5,319 nt of DNA from Thermotogaceae bacterium (GTDB lineage Bacteria; Thermotogota; Thermotogae; B21-G9; HyVt-16), in NCBI GenBank assembly GCA_011043375.1, contig DQYP01000261.1, positions 1 to 5,319 of the forward strand. Reading direction: 5' to 3'. Below the pieces are notes generated by a model. That model was not told the origin of the DNA, made no database searches, and was given only the letters and a program-made list of their open reading frames with translations. Position numbers and translations under genes: made by a program. Below, one piece after another: positions 5,097 through 5,319 of this stretch. The first letter of the stretch is position 1. Each line of letters begins with the position of its first letter.

Positions 5097-5319
5097 ATGC
5101 CAAAGACAGTAACCAGAATTCTTAGCATTAATATTGATAGACATCTTAAAACTGAACAGAAAATAATCTTGGGACACTTAACGTATTCAGCCTCAAAATT
5201 ATGGAACACTTCAAACTATGAAATATTAGAAAATAAAATCAGTATATACGAGTTAAAAGCAAAGCTCAAGGATAATCTTTGGTACAAAAACCTGCATTCG
5301 CAGTCTGCTCAAGCTGTTA
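5097..5319 (+). CDS. tnpB: IS200/IS605 family TnpB (OrfB) RNA-guided nuclease, N-terminal fragment
   Basis: The first 74 residues are visible and the frame is open at the window edge; full TnpB is about 370-420 residues. The N-terminal part matches the family: RILSINIDRHLKTEQ at 7-21, a SASKLWNTSNYE block at 31-42, YELKAKLKDN at 51-60 and the hallmark WYKNLHSQSAQ at 62-72. TnpB proteins are compact nucleases guided by an RNA made from the element's right end and are ancestors of Cas12. The RuvC-like DED residues and the zinc finger lie beyond the window, so activity cannot be judged. The ATG at 5097 is the first start after an in-frame TGA at 5091, with AAGGAG at 5080-5085 and a rather long 11-nt spacer. 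No tnpA is found between it and the upstream gene. Confidence 0.88.
   Translation, partial: MPKTVTRILSINIDRHLKTEQKIILGHLTYSASKLWNTSNYEILENKISIYELKAKLKDNLWYKNLHSQSAQAV

Larger units (their letters stand above)
4944..5319 (+). mobile_element. IS200/IS605 group tnpB-only element (IS1341 type), left part
   Basis: The element is inferred from the tnpB start and the hairpins upstream of it. The left limit given is the foot of the first hairpin; the true end may lie 10-30 bp further left or, if the later hairpins are the end structures, further right. The right end is outside the window. The lack of tnpA on the left suggests that movement depends on a TnpA encoded elsewhere. Confidence 0.5.

Noticed and set aside
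4921..5103. 60-codon minus-strand open frame overlapping the tnpB start
   Set aside because: It is a hydrophobic AT-rich frame with no recognisable family. It runs through the hairpin region and the tnpB start, so it is most likely chance.
1..5319. CRISPR array, tRNA or rRNA gene
   Set aside because: No regularly spaced repeats, cloverleaf pattern or rRNA-like segment was seen on either strand.

Overview
The window looks like chromosomal DNA of a thermophilic bacterium of the phylum Thermotogota. It is AT-rich, and the EF-P, NusB and formate-tetrahydrofolate ligase proteins read like Thermotoga-type versions. Strong Shine-Dalgarno sites related to AAGGAGGTGA precede most genes, and TTG and GTG starts are used. 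The genus cannot be fixed from this window. The assignment rests on remembered family resemblance, since no search could be run.

Positions 1-3957, minus strand, hold six genes packed like one operon, in transcription order: an M24 Xaa-Pro peptidase (pepP-like), efp, an Asp23-family gene, an AmaP-like membrane anchor gene, nusB and fhs (5' half only; the gene runs off the left edge). Spacings are 23, 12, -4, 24 and 21 bp, with no internal terminator seen. The set joins peptide turnover, rescue of proline-stalled ribosomes, an envelope-associated Asp23/AmaP pair, rRNA antitermination and one-carbon folate activation. The order resembles the efp...asp23(yqhY)-nusB-folD neighbourhood of Firmicutes, with fhs in the place of folD.

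Positions 3958-4112 form a divergent intergenic region with an extended -10 promoter candidate facing each way. To the right, 4113-4889 on the plus strand, is a complete CDP-alcohol phosphatidyltransferase with a perfect catalytic motif. It starts at GTG and is overlapped by a two-codon ATG-TGA start-stop. Its lipid or polyol substrate is not resolved.

Positions 4890-5096 are non-coding, with three small hairpins and a 9-bp direct repeat. At 5097 the N-terminal part of an IS200/IS605-family TnpB begins and runs off the right edge. No tnpA lies between it and the upstream gene, so this is probably a tnpB-only (IS1341-type) element or remnant. Nothing here amounts to a clearly new system. The points most worth following are the Asp23/AmaP pair inside the efp-nusB operon, Arg32 in EF-P, the start-stop at the phosphatidyltransferase start, and the left end of the TnpB element.
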